Below, one piece after another: positions 46,040-55,857 of a stretch of DNA of 64,000 nucleotides. Position numbers and translations under genes: made by a program. The stretch covers positions 248,001-312,000 of the forward strand of contig AP021858.1 in the NCBI GenBank assembly GCA_017347465.1. Reading direction: 5' to 3'. Each line of letters begins with the position of its first letter. The first letter of the stretch is position 1. This stretch comes from Candidatus Nitrosymbiomonas proteolyticus. GTDB lineage: Bacteria; Armatimonadota; Fimbriimonadia; Fimbriimonadales; Fimbriimonadaceae. Under the pieces are notes generated by a model. That model was not told the DNA's origin, did not search any database, and was given only the letters and a program-made list of their open reading frames with translations.

Positions 46040-49000
46040 CTATCGCCTATCTGCAAAAACGGGAATCACGAGCCCCCGAGCGCCTTGGATCGGCGGGAGC
46101 TCGAACTGAACGCTGATCGAATTGAAGCCGAGGTTGGTCTTCAAGAACCCAAACCCCGAAATCGCGTTGTTGTTGGTCGTATCCACGTCGCCGTTGACCT
46201 GGATCACCTCGCCCTGGAACACTTGGCCGCCCAAGGTCCGGCCCTGATAACCGTTGACGATCAAAACGTCGCCGGAGTCCAGTCGGCGGGCATACGTCGC
46301 ATGAAGGTCGAGCGGGTTCGAAGCTGTGGGCGAAGTCCCAACTCTCCTCATGTACTTGTAGGCCTCCCTCGGCAGCATCCACCGCACCACCCATGGCGCG
46401 TTGGGAGCGGCGCTCGACCGAACGATCTCATACACCCCGCTCGCTTCCGTGTAGACGAGCGCGAGGGTCGGCCCCAGGGTGGCGTCGACCACGTTCCGCA
46501 TGGTCAACGACCGAATCTGGCCGACCTTTTGCCGCTTGGTGGGGATCGTCGCCGAGTTGAAGGAGCCCGAAACGGGGTCATAGAACACGTTGGGACCGAT
46601 CTGCGGTACATCGACTTCGTTGATGACCTCGATCACCTGTCCGCTATCGTTGAACAGAACGATGCCGCCGTTGCCGCTGGCCGATTCCCGAGTCCCCAAA
46701 GTCGTTGGCTGGTCCAGCCCGGAGTCGATGTTCGTCGGAAGCCGTCCGCCGACCGCAGCCGCATAGAACCTCTCCGGAGTACCGGTCCGCGCAGCATAGA
46801 TCGAATCAACGGCGACGTAGTTGTATTCCTTTCCGGAGAACTGTGACGGGCTGTGCCAATTGAGAATGCCCAGCGCTCGCTCCCCGGTCCCATCGACCAC
46901 CACGCCCCAAATCTGACGGGTGACAGGGTCCACTTCGTAGCGGTCGATGATTTCGATCAGGCGCTGGTTGCCGGCATCCGCGATGAGGTAGCGCACCCAA
47001 AACTCGAGGGGCCGGGGATTGGAAAGGAGCGGCGGGCTCGCCACATAGGTCGAATACACGAACACGTCGCGAGGCTGCCGCAATTTGAGCGTCTCGTTGG
47101 CTTCGTACCCGTCGGGGACGTAGCTTGGGTCGAGCCGGAACCCTTCGAGGCTTCGCAATTCCCGGCCTGAAATGTCGAGATGCACGATCCGATCCGCGCC
47201 GGTATCGACCACCATCATTTCGCGCGCGTTCACCGAGTAGGCCCGGGTCGGCCGCACGAGGGGCCTGATGTTGCCCGCTGCGCCGCTATCGAGGGCGTTA
47301 CCAGTAAGGAGGGTCGCGTCCGCATTCCAGAGGGGGTTACCGCTGGAGTCGAATTTCGCGAGTCTGCCGTCGTCGGCCACCAGGAAGTCGGCCCGCGTAT
47401 AGCCCCATATCCCCAGTTCGCTCCAACTGAATAGCGCGCCGTCGCCGCCGACAACCCCGTACGCATGCTGCGAGTTGCCGAGAACGGTTTGGAACAGCCG
47501 GACCCGCCAATCGTCGAACGACTGCGCTCCGCTGGTTTGCGGCCACCGAATGTCGGGGTTCGCCACGAAGCTGGGTGAAGTCTGGATTTGCCAGAGCTGA
47601 AGCTGCCACGGCCGATTGCGCTCCCGACCCGATCTCGTATCCACGTCCGGACGAAGGAACGGATCGTTGGGGCTAATCAAAGCGTCCATCCCGACCAGGA
47701 GTCCCTTCGGCGCCCACGGGAACGGATCGCCCGCCAAGATACTCGGAAGTCTGCTGTCTCCCGCAAAGAACACGGTGTTGCCGGTCACCAGCGACGGACT
47801 GTCGTTCTCATAGCCGTGAAACACGATGTACCACGAGAGCGGGCTCCAAGTGCTCGCCTTAAGCCCGGGTTCGACGAGGAGGTCCGGCTGGCCGGATCGC
47901 CGAATGATCACGGGTTGGCTGCGGCTCAACGCGTTGACGATCGCGCCGCGATTCATCGGCATCAAGTTGTCGATCCGAATCCTCGCCTTGCCCGTCCGGT
48001 TGGAGGCTTCATACGTGAACTGGTTGCTTTGCAACACGCTCATCGTGCTGGGGCGGTTCTTTCGAGGGCTTCGAGCGAGGTCGGGCTGAACGAGCGAGAA
48101 CGACCCATTGATCGGCTCGACGAGAATCTCGGGCGTCTCGGGTTCGGCCTGGAAGGCCATAAGCACCGTGCAGGGAATGAAAATGCTCTTCACGGCGCGC
48201 GCTGTGACATAAACGAACCCGCCATGAACGGCCGGGCCGCCCTTGAACCGCAGTCCGGCGAGCTTGGTCGCCGGGAACGGGATCAGGTTTTCGACCGGGT
48301 CTGTATCGCCGATCGTCTCCGCATAGGTCACCGCTGCCGCCTGGTTGAGCGCGATCTCGTGCTGGGGATACAGGTCGAACCGATTGATCATTCGGAACGA
48401 GCCTCTGCCGTCCTCTTTGAACGCGTAGTACGTGCCCCCGTCGTGCCCGTTCGGGTCCGAGGTATTCGTCGGATCAGCTGCGACGACGTGGATCGTCCCT
48501 TGCGGCGACAACGCGATGTTGTCGAGGATCACGCGGCGATGGTTGTTGTCGTCGGGCAAGAACAACTGCCCGCGGATGATCTGGCCTTGGATTGCCGGGA
48601 TGCCCGTGCCCCAGTCGAGCGTGTAGTCAAGTCGAATCGACATCCCCACAGGCAGCACGGCCGAGCCCTTGAGTCCGAAGTTGAGAATGCCGCCGGCCTC
48701 CGTCAGCGTTCCCGAAAGCAGGTCGTTCATCGCCGCGGCGTCGAGCGGATTGCCGCTTCCGTCGATGATCGACAATTTCACGCCAAGGTGGCTGGGTCCG
48801 GAAGGCACGTAAATGCGGAGCCCTTGAAGCGAGGCCCGCGTCACCACCACGAGTTGGTTGCCGACCCGCGACCAGGAACTCGGTTTTTCGCCCTTCACGC
48901 CGAGCCAAATGCTGGTGATTCCGGCGTTGACGGCCGGCCCGGCGAACCCCGTCCCTTTCGTCGGGACGTACACCGTGCGATCGACCCCGCCTGAATTGTC

Positions 49001-50677
49001 GAGGATCGGGATGTAACCGACGGTCGGGCTCCCGGTCAGAGGCGGGATGTTCGAGACGCCGGCCCCACCGACGGCCCAGTCCGCGCTCGTCGAGACGATC
49101 GTCGCCGTAAACGCATCGGCTACCCAGACTCGCCCCACGGTGTTGACTCCGACCGTCGCCTGGTCACCCACCAAGTAGAGCCCGTCGTGATAAGTCGGCG
49201 CGAGGGGAGGCCCGCCTGCGGAGAACCCGGAAGGAGGCGCCACAGTAGCCACGGGCGCCATGCCCATCGCTGGAGCGGCAGGAAAAGCGTCGAAGATGAG
49301 GAGTCGGCCGCTCGCGTCCACGACCGCCACTTGGTTCTCAGCGACGGCTCCGGGAACGTCGGCGCAGGTCGGGGGCGAGACGGGTCCGGGCAGGTTGGTG
49401 CTCGACCAAACCAGATCATAAGGCGAGCCCAAAAGGTAATCGACCACCCCATCGTCCGAATTGCCGTCCCCGTTCAGGTCCCTCACGGGGTTCGCATCGT
49501 AGGCGCGGATCACGTCGCCCGAAGACACGATCACGAGCCCCTTGTACACCGCGACCGGACGGCTTTCGGCGACCGCTTGCGTCAGCGGAAACGCCGCATC
49601 GAACTTCTGCAACAGAGGCGCGCCGAGATCGATCGGTCCGCCCCCCGTCTTACGGCTCCCGCGAGAAATCTGAGAATAGCCCGAAGTCAGGTGCACCATG
49701 TTCGCGACGAACTTGGCCGCTGCGTCGGCGGTCCGATCGAAGACCGGCGTCTCGGCCACGGACAGGTCGTTCGGGAGGTAGCCGGTCGCAAACTGGTTGC
49801 TGAGGAGCCTGTGCGTGCGGTTGAGCGTCGTGGCGACCGACCGCGTGGTCACCACAAGGTAGCCGTCGCCGACTCGCCCCACCGAAACATAGGGCCCAAA
49901 CTCGTCCGACGCGACGGGGAGCAGGTGGAGGTAGTCGAACTCGGTCGTCTGCTGCGCCTGCTTGATGTCCCCCAGGCCGATCGACGCCAAATCGATCCCA
50001 GCGAGGCCCAACGCGCCTGTCGCCTGGACGGCCACGAGGTTCTCGCCTGAAATCGTCGCCGGGAACGAGAGCAACGGGTGGCTCAAGTTATAGGCGAACG
50101 GCGAGCCAAGGTTGGCCGTGTTCAGCGTGAAGGGAAGCGGCGCGCCGTTAATGACGTCCACCACCGAAGTCGGCGAAAGGTCGAGCCAAAGCAACCCGCC
50201 ATGCTCCATGAACTTGCGCAGACGCTCCCGCTCGGTCGGATTGAGCGACATCACGCCCCGCACGGGAAGGCAAAGCGCGTCCATCGAATCGAGCTGCTCG
50301 TCGCCGATGCTGTCGAGTTGGATCTCCCAATAGGCGGCATCCTTCTTGGTCAGCGGCGCGCCCAGCGTCGGAACGATCGCACTTCCCCGCGCGGTGTTCT
50401 GAGCGACCCACCGGGACAATATCTCAGCGGTGACGACCGAGGGTGCGAGCGGATTCGAGAAGCTCCAGCCCGGCGGCTTCATGTTGCGGTTCGAGTCGAG
50501 GTTGAACCAAACGTAAGGCGCGTAGTTCGCCTGAAAGCCCGAAATCTGCTGGCTGGCGATCAAAACCACGCCCGCGTTGATGTTGACGCGGCGTTGCGCG
50601 TAGTTCTGCTGAGCCGAAGCGGTCCCCAACAGGGAACCTGCGACCACCAACCCTACGAGGAATCTTTCGAGCTTCAC
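46040..50677 (-). CDS. Large exported propeller/NHL-repeat protein in pilus locus
   Basis: 1545 aa. GTG 50677 overlaps the PilX-like stop (GTGA). Signal peptide (FLVGLVVAGSLLGTASA). The N-terminal part has an amidotransferase-like DUF4159-type segment (ERLRKFMEHGGLLWLDLSP). A PQQ-like propeller follows (VYKGLVIVSSGDVIRAYDAN, VAVVDASGRLLIFDAF, APTYHDGLYLVGD) with a Ca-type loop DLNGDGNSDDG. Later comes an NHL-like part (VDTGADRIVHLDISGREL, LIADAGNQRLIEIIDRYEV). It is the upstream partner of the 2193-aa protein, with which it is translationally linked (3-bp gap). Likely part of the same exported, pilus-dependent assembly; the ligand is unknown. Confidence 0.85.
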   Translation of the reverse strand: MKLERFLVGLVVAGSLLGTASAQQNYAQRRVNINAGVVLIASQQISGFQANYAPYVWFNLDSNRNMKPPGWSFSNPLAPSVVTAEILSRWVAQNTARGSAIVPTLGAPLTKKDAAYWEIQLDSIGDEQLDSMDALCLPVRGVMSLNPTERERLRKFMEHGGLLWLDLSPTSVVDVINGAPLPFTLNTANLGSPFAYNLSHPLLSFPATISGENLVAVQATGALGLAGIDLASIGLGDIKQAQQTTEFDYLHLLPVASDEFGPYVSVGRVGDGYLVVTTRSVATTLNRTHRLLSNQFATGYLPNDLSVAETPVFDRTADAAAKFVANMVHLTSGYSQISRGSRKTGGGPIDLGAPLLQKFDAAFPLTQAVAESRPVAVYKGLVIVSSGDVIRAYDANPVRDLNGDGNSDDGVVDYLLGSPYDLVWSSTNLPGPVSPPTCADVPGAVAENQVAVVDASGRLLIFDAFPAAPAMGMAPVATVAPPSGFSAGGPPLAPTYHDGLYLVGDQATVGVNTVGRVWVADAFTATIVSTSADWAVGGAGVSNIPPLTGSPTVGYIPILDNSGGVDRTVYVPTKGTGFAGPAVNAGITSIWLGVKGEKPSSWSRVGNQLVVVTRASLQGLRIYVPSGPSHLGVKLSIIDGSGNPLDAAAMNDLLSGTLTEAGGILNFGLKGSAVLPVGMSIRLDYTLDWGTGIPAIQGQIIRGQLFLPDDNNHRRVILDNIALSPQGTIHVVAADPTNTSDPNGHDGGTYYAFKEDGRGSFRMINRFDLYPQHEIALNQAAAVTYAETIGDTDPVENLIPFPATKLAGLRFKGGPAVHGGFVYVTARAVKSIFIPCTVLMAFQAEPETPEILVEPINGSFSLVQPDLARSPRKNRPSTMSVLQSNQFTYEASNRTGKARIRIDNLMPMNRGAIVNALSRSQPVIIRRSGQPDLLVEPGLKASTWSPLSWYIVFHGYENDSPSLVTGNTVFFAGDSRLPSILAGDPFPWAPKGLLVGMDALISPNDPFLRPDVDTRSGRERNRPWQLQLWQIQTSPSFVANPDIRWPQTSGAQSFDDWRVRLFQTVLGNSQHAYGVVGGDGALFSWSELGIWGYTRADFLVADDGRLAKFDSSGNPLWNADATLLTGNALDSGAAGNIRPLVRPTRAYSVNAREMMVVDTGADRIVHLDISGRELRSLEGFRLDPSYVPDGYEANETLKLRQPRDVFVYSTYVASPPLLSNPRPLEFWVRYLIADAGNQRLIEIIDRYEVDPVTRQIWGVVVDGTGERALGILNWHSPSQFSGKEYNYVAVDSIYAARTGTPERFYAAAVGGRLPTNIDSGLDQPTTLGTRESASGNGGIVLFNDSGQVIEVINEVDVPQIGPNVFYDPVSGSFNSATIPTKRQKVGQIRSLTMRNVVDATLGPTLALVYTEASGVYEIVRSSAAPNAPWVVRWMLPREAYKYMRRVGTSPTASNPLDLHATYARRLDSGDVLIVNGYQGRTLGGQVFQGEVIQVNGDVDTTNNNAISGFGFLKTNLGFNSISVQFELPPIQGARGLVIPVFADRR

Positions 50678-53600
50678 CTCAATACCTCTCCAAAGTAAGC
50701 CAGTTTGGGGCCGACCGGCAGCGCGGGCATCGGCGGCAGCGACCTCCCGAATCGGTCTCGTCGAAGATAATCCGAGCCAAATCCCGCAAGGCTCGCCGTC
50801 GCCAGAGTGGCGTCATACGTGACGATGAGATTCGGCACGTACCTGTCCGCGCCCGTGATGTCGTATCCGGCCGGAACGTGCCTTTCCGGAATCAGGACCT
50901 GAGTTCCCGAGCCCGGCACGTGATAGTTCGCGCTGAAGTTGCGGGGGATCCAGCCCCACTTGCGAAGCCACTCCGCTTGGTAGCTGATCGGCAGCGGCAT
51001 GTTTTGGCTGACCGCGCCGTGAATCACGATCCGGATGTCGAGCGGCTCGCCATAAAACGGCATATCGGGCCCCGATCCGTTGCTGTCTCTGCGCTCCGCT
51101 TGCGCCGTCAAGATCGCCTGGTCCAACGGAAGGTTGTAGGGCGCGCCCTGCAGCACCGTCACCCTCGCCTCGAAGGTCTCCCGCGAGTCGTTCGGGTTCG
51201 GGTTGACCCAGTTGCCGGGGATCACCACGACCGATCCGTTCTCCGCAAACAGGGACGCCTCGATCCGAACGTCGCCGGGGAGCACTGCCGTCCGTGCCAG
51301 AAGATAATCGTTCGTCGCGCCAAACCCGACTTGGTTCATGCGAATCGTGTAATCGCTCAATCCGCCTGCGATCACCCTGTAGTCTCCATAAGTGCCTGCC
51401 GCGTTCGCCCTGAGGAGGAGCCCGTTGCTCTCCGGAACGAGCGCCGTGGGGTCGAGCAGAGGGAACGCGTTGGACTCGAACTTCGGATACCTCTGCCACA
51501 GTTCGGCTCCGAGGCCGTAGATCGGGCCGTAGGGCTGCGGCGCGAAAAACGGCGCGGCCGAGTTGGGCGGAACCATCTCGAACAGATAGTTGAACGACGG
51601 CAGGCCGTAGTTCACATCGAGCGAAAGGAAGGTGTAGGGCGCAGGTCCATCGTCCGTCGCATGGGTCAGGAGCAACCGAGAGTTCAGAGGACTACCCGGC
51701 GCGTTGAACTCGGCGTACCCTTGAGCGAACGTCTCCCAGGAGTCCGGAAGGGCCGGTCCGAGTCCCGAATCCGGGTCCCAAACCAGGTCGTTTCGGAATG
51801 TGAACGTCCCACCGCCGCTTTGAATCCTGAGAGGGTTCCAAGCGATCGGATTGCCCGACTCATCCACTTCATCGAGCGCCTGAAGCGGGCTGGGACCCGA
51901 GAACATCGTGGTGTTGACGGCGACGTAGTCCCGTGCGGCGAGCATGAGCATCGAGCGGCTCGGACGGTTGATCCTCGTGGGCGCGGGCGGCAACCCGGTC
52001 GCGTCGGTGATGTGGTTTCGCAAGACGCCCTTCGTGACGCTGCCCTCGACGTAGATCGTGGCGTTAGAAACGACGGTGAGTTGCGCGTCCGTGGGAATCG
52101 TTCCCCGAACCCTCACATTGCCCTCAAAGAGCAGCACGCCATTGAACGGCATCCCAAACGAGAAATTCGGGTTGGCGGAGTTGATGTTGACTCCGGGAGT
52201 GAACGTGTTGATGACGAACACTTGCCCGTTGACCAATCCTAAGCGGTACCGGATGAAGCCGATGCCCGTATCAGACCCGTCGGGCGCGCGCCAGGTTCTT
52301 TCCCTTCCCGTCGCGCGGGGGTCGCGGATGATGCTGAAACCGTCCGAATTGAGGATCAAAGTGGCGCCCCGGGGCACGTAATACGGGCCGATCCAGCCCG
52401 TACCCGCTTGCCCGTTGTTGGGGTTGAACCAATCGTACACGAGCGACTCGGAACTGCCGACCCGCTCGCGGCCCTCCTCGTCCTCACGCATCTGCCGGTC
52501 TTGGGTGTTGTCCACGTACACGCCCCGCCCATGGCCAAACCGGCCCGCGTTGCCGCCAGGACCCACCACGCCCGAGTTCCGAGTGAGCGACTCAAACCGG
52601 TTGAGCCCCGTCTCGGGGTCGGCGATCTCAAGCGACGGCGGCGCCTTGTAACCTACGCTTCGCCAATACCCGTCCACGTCGATCGCTTGCACTTCGTCCC
52701 GCAGAACGCCCCCTAGAGTGCTAAAGCTCGGATTCAGGCTATTGAGGCTGGGCGTCGTCGCATTGCCGACCGAGTAGGGCGAAACCTGCCAAAGGCCTAG
52801 CGTCGGGTTCCAGTCGGTCCGATTCACGTTCAGCCGGGAGCTTGCGGCCGCGCCCCTAAGCGACCCGTTGACATGCCATGCGTCGCCCAGCGGAACGTTC
52901 AGGTTCACGTTCACCGAACCGTGCAGCACGATGCCGGTGTTCGAATAAAGCGAGCCTCCGAAAAGGACCGACCCCGCGGTGGGTGTGGGCGGGTTGCCGA
53001 AGTTGAACATCGGCGTGCTCGATCCGAGTTGCAGCGGCACCTCGACGTCGGCGCCCTCGTACCGGACCCCGAGCGGCTCAGGCACGCCAAGTTCGGCCGG
53101 GCGGCTCACACGGTCCTTGTTCGTGATGAACACCGCGCTCTCGATGATCCCGATCGAGGCGAACGCGATTAGCTTGCGGGTTTCCTGCCGCTCCGATCCC
53201 AAAAGCGTCGTCGGGTCGTTGGCGACCACCCTGCCGATACGTCCCACAGACTCGAGAATCAAATAGTTTCGGGCCTTTCCAGGCTGGCGAAGCGGACCCT
53301 GTTGCGCGGTGGAAAACAGCACGGCGTCGCTCGGCGCAAACCTGACCCGCACCAGAAACCGCCCGTTGCCTTGATTGATCCGGCTGTACGCTCCCAATTG
53401 GTCGGGACCGCCTTGATCGCCGTTGGCGGGGTTGCCGTCCGGGTCGGGACGAAGGTAATCGTAATCGGGGTCGCGCGCTGAGAGCGGCAGAGTCGGCGTT
53501 GGCCTCCAGTCCGCGCCCTGCACGCTATACACGAGTTGGGAGTGAGCGTATCGGACGCCGGCCTCCGCAAGGTCCGAAGCCGCCGAACGCTGCCTCGCCG

Positions 53601-53739
53601 TAGCGCTTTGCCGCACGTTCTGGCTGATGATTCCCACGAAGACGAGGCCGAGTATGAGGAGCACGCCTAAAACGAACAGCGCCGCGACCAGTGTTTGGCC
53701 GTGGGTTCGACGTCGTCGGATCGGATTCGTTTCTCTCAT
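50674..53739 (-). CDS. PilX-like pilus assembly protein (very large)
   Basis: 1021 aa. The N-terminus has a PilX-type membrane start (HGQTLVAALFVLGVLLILGLVFVGIISQNVRQSATARQRSAASDLAEAGVRYA in blocks), the helix-plus-AEAG pattern of PilX/minor pilin proteins. The rest is a long exported region rich in Asn, Gly and Pro without a known domain. The usual size of PilX is about 150-200 aa, so this is five times longer. It lies between the prepilin genes and the giant propellers and overlaps the next start. Probably a minor pilin that presents the propeller proteins; inference. Confidence 0.8.
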   Translation of the reverse strand: MRETNPIRRRRTHGQTLVAALFVLGVLLILGLVFVGIISQNVRQSATARQRSAASDLAEAGVRYAHSQLVYSVQGADWRPTPTLPLSARDPDYDYLRPDPDGNPANGDQGGPDQLGAYSRINQGNGRFLVRVRFAPSDAVLFSTAQQGPLRQPGKARNYLILESVGRIGRVVANDPTTLLGSERQETRKLIAFASIGIIESAVFITNKDRVSRPAELGVPEPLGVRYEGADVEVPLQLGSSTPMFNFGNPPTPTAGSVLFGGSLYSNTGIVLHGSVNVNLNVPLGDAWHVNGSLRGAAASSRLNVNRTDWNPTLGLWQVSPYSVGNATTPSLNSLNPSFSTLGGVLRDEVQAIDVDGYWRSVGYKAPPSLEIADPETGLNRFESLTRNSGVVGPGGNAGRFGHGRGVYVDNTQDRQMREDEEGRERVGSSESLVYDWFNPNNGQAGTGWIGPYYVPRGATLILNSDGFSIIRDPRATGRERTWRAPDGSDTGIGFIRYRLGLVNGQVFVINTFTPGVNINSANPNFSFGMPFNGVLLFEGNVRVRGTIPTDAQLTVVSNATIYVEGSVTKGVLRNHITDATGLPPAPTRINRPSRSMLMLAARDYVAVNTTMFSGPSPLQALDEVDESGNPIAWNPLRIQSGGGTFTFRNDLVWDPDSGLGPALPDSWETFAQGYAEFNAPGSPLNSRLLLTHATDDGPAPYTFLSLDVNYGLPSFNYLFEMVPPNSAAPFFAPQPYGPIYGLGAELWQRYPKFESNAFPLLDPTALVPESNGLLLRANAAGTYGDYRVIAGGLSDYTIRMNQVGFGATNDYLLARTAVLPGDVRIEASLFAENGSVVVIPGNWVNPNPNDSRETFEARVTVLQGAPYNLPLDQAILTAQAERRDSNGSGPDMPFYGEPLDIRIVIHGAVSQNMPLPISYQAEWLRKWGWIPRNFSANYHVPGSGTQVLIPERHVPAGYDITGADRYVPNLIVTYDATLATASLAGFGSDYLRRDRFGRSLPPMPALPVGPKLAYFGEVLR

Positions 53740-53745
53740 AGGTCG

Positions 53746-55857
53746 TTACCGTAGGATGTTGCGAACGGCCGCGGTCGCCTGCACCGTGATCCCCTGAGGG
53801 TTCGGAAGGCTCGACTGCGGGTAGTTGCGGATCGTGATCAAGGCGGAGATCAACTGCCTTGAATCGTAATCCACTGAAAACCGGTCCCCCGCTCCTGTGA
53901 ATTGGAAGCGATATCCGATTCGAATGTTCCCTTGGGGCAGAGGGACGTTAGGGTCGGAGTAGAACTGGACGTACCCCTCTCGGAACCGAGGTTGAATGAA
54001 CGCGGATAGAAAGTTCGTTGCCGAATAAGCGCCGCTCAGAGCTTCGAACGCGCTCACCTCGGCGTTCGAAAAGCCCAGCAGCCGATAGTCGGTCGGCTCG
54101 ACCTGGTCCACGTAATTGATGCGGTACTGGTTCGGCCCCGGTTCGCGAGTGGTGCGCGAATACCGGATCGCTTGCCCGTAATGGGGTCCAGGGCGCTGGT
54201 CGGGACCGATCACCGTTTCGCTTCCCGGCACGATTCTCGCCCGCGCAAAGCCGATCGAGGGGTCGGGGTTCAGCGGGCTCGGGGTGCCATCGACCTGCGG
54301 GCGAACCCGAAGGTCCACGAACCGATGAACGTTCGGCCGAATGTCCGGCCGGTCTCGCCAAATCTTGTTGAACGAGCCGTTGATCTCGTACTTCAAGTGG
54401 CTCGGGGCGTACCTTGCGTCCGAGATGCTTCCCGTAGTATCCGGATCGTTGGTCGGGCTGTAGGCGATGCCCGTTCCCGTGGTGGGCGAGTTGCCGTTCG
54501 GCGGCAGCGGTAGGAAACTCGGGTTTCCTACCTCATCGGTATCGAAGCTGGCGGTCACCTTGCCCGTCGAGGGGTCCGGCACAAACGCCATCAGCATCCC
54601 TCGAACGGCAATCGGGCCCAGGTTGAACGTTGACAGGCCCTGACTGAACGGATAGGGTTGCCCCGTGCTTGCGATCCATGAATAGACCGAAGCGTCGAAC
54701 AGCAACACGCCATCGGACCGCTCGTCGGAGTCGACGTCAGGATCGAAAAGAAAAACTCCAAACCGGCCGTTGATCGACGCGTCGTACCTTCCGACGAGGT
54801 ACTGGTTGGCATTGACGTTGCTCGGATCCCAACCCGCGGGCCATACGCGGACGAGAGCGTTGCCCCATTGGCCGTACTCCGTGCGGACGACGTCGGGTCC
54901 GAGCGCGGACATATTGTCGCTTTCTTCTGAAAGCCGGACCGCCGCCATCCCCTCCGCAGGCTCGCTGCCGATCGCCGTGGGTCGGAACTGAGCCAGAGGA
55001 AGAATGCGGGGCACGTTGTTGTCGTAAATCACGCCACGGCTGGCCTTGTCATAAAGGGGCTGGATCATGTCGTACCGACTGACCTCGGTGACGATTGCGG
55101 CCTTAGCGAGCCACCGCCTGACCCGCGCTTGTTTGTCCGCGAGGGCCCTGCCCGTCAGCAACCCGCCGGTCAAGCCAAGGTCCGGCTCCCAAAAATAAGG
55201 ATCGTCGAGGATTGGGTTGCCGTCGGTATCGACCGAGAACAGGTTGGCGTTCGCAACGTAGCTCCCACCCACCCACACGTAAGGCTGGTACTCGACTCGA
55301 AACAACACGTACAGGTTGTCCCGGTCAGAAGACTGCTGCATCAGCAGCCCGTCATAGGGGTTCGTGTAGCCCCGGAACGGATCACGGCGGCCCACGAAAT
55401 AACGCGCGATCGTGTCACCAGGGGTCACGGGCAGGACGACTTGTCCCTTCGATGCAACCTGTGTGGGGTCAGCTCGGCCGGTGTTCGGGTTGATCAGCGC
55501 GCCACCGGCGCCTCGAATCGGATCGCCCTCCGCGGGCTTGATGATGTCGATCTTCAGGTACTCCAGGAGCTGCATCGTGTCGGCGCCGTTCTGTCCCGGC
55601 AACCGCACCGCAAGCGCGCCCTTGATCCCCGAGTTGTCGCGAATCCCTGCCGAATTGCCGACCTCACGGGAGACCCTTTCGACCACCCTGCGCGCCTTGT
55701 CCTGAGCGTCGGCAAAGCCCTGCGCCGAACGGGTCAGGTTGAAGCTCTGAACGATCGGAACGATCACCAGGGTCAAGAGAACTCCGGTGATCGCGATCAC
55801 GGTGAGGAGTTCGATCAGCGTAAACGCTGAGAGGTGAGCGAAGCGTCCTTTCCTCAT
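53746..55857 (-). CDS. Oversized prepilin-type protein
   Basis: About 703 aa. ATG 55857 overlaps the preceding stop (ATGA) with GGAG 6-7 nt upstream. Class III leader: basic MRKGRFAHLSA, then FTLIELLTVIAITGVLLTLVIVPIV, with the Glu5. A pilin-like helix runs on (QDKARRVVERVSREVG), as in PilW/PulJ-type minor pilins, then some 630 exported residues of unfamiliar beta-rich sequence. Normal PilW is about 200-330 aa. It would be cleaved by the peptidase encoded at 58.8 kb. Confidence 0.85.
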   Translation of the reverse strand: MRKGRFAHLSAFTLIELLTVIAITGVLLTLVIVPIVQSFNLTRSAQGFADAQDKARRVVERVSREVGNSAGIRDNSGIKGALAVRLPGQNGADTMQLLEYLKIDIIKPAEGDPIRGAGGALINPNTGRADPTQVASKGQVVLPVTPGDTIARYFVGRRDPFRGYTNPYDGLLMQQSSDRDNLYVLFRVEYQPYVWVGGSYVANANLFSVDTDGNPILDDPYFWEPDLGLTGGLLTGRALADKQARVRRWLAKAAIVTEVSRYDMIQPLYDKASRGVIYDNNVPRILPLAQFRPTAIGSEPAEGMAAVRLSEESDNMSALGPDVVRTEYGQWGNALVRVWPAGWDPSNVNANQYLVGRYDASINGRFGVFLFDPDVDSDERSDGVLLFDASVYSWIASTGQPYPFSQGLSTFNLGPIAVRGMLMAFVPDPSTGKVTASFDTDEVGNPSFLPLPPNGNSPTTGTGIAYSPTNDPDTTGSISDARYAPSHLKYEINGSFNKIWRDRPDIRPNVHRFVDLRVRPQVDGTPSPLNPDPSIGFARARIVPGSETVIGPDQRPGPHYGQAIRYSRTTREPGPNQYRINYVDQVEPTDYRLLGFSNAEVSAFEALSGAYSATNFLSAFIQPRFREGYVQFYSDPNVPLPQGNIRIGYRFQFTGAGDRFSVDYDSRQLISALITIRNYPQSSLPNPQGITVQATAAVRNILR

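Noticed and set aside
40611..46109. Long open frame (about 1830 codons) on plus, opposite the 2193-aa protein
   Set aside because: It is very Arg-rich with no family motif, has no ribosome binding site, and its frame is antisense to a gene with signal peptide and propeller blades. Long antisense frames are expected in high-GC coding DNA.
47588..48994. Open frame on plus opposite the 1545-aa protein
   Set aside because: Same antisense pattern; no start signals or homology.
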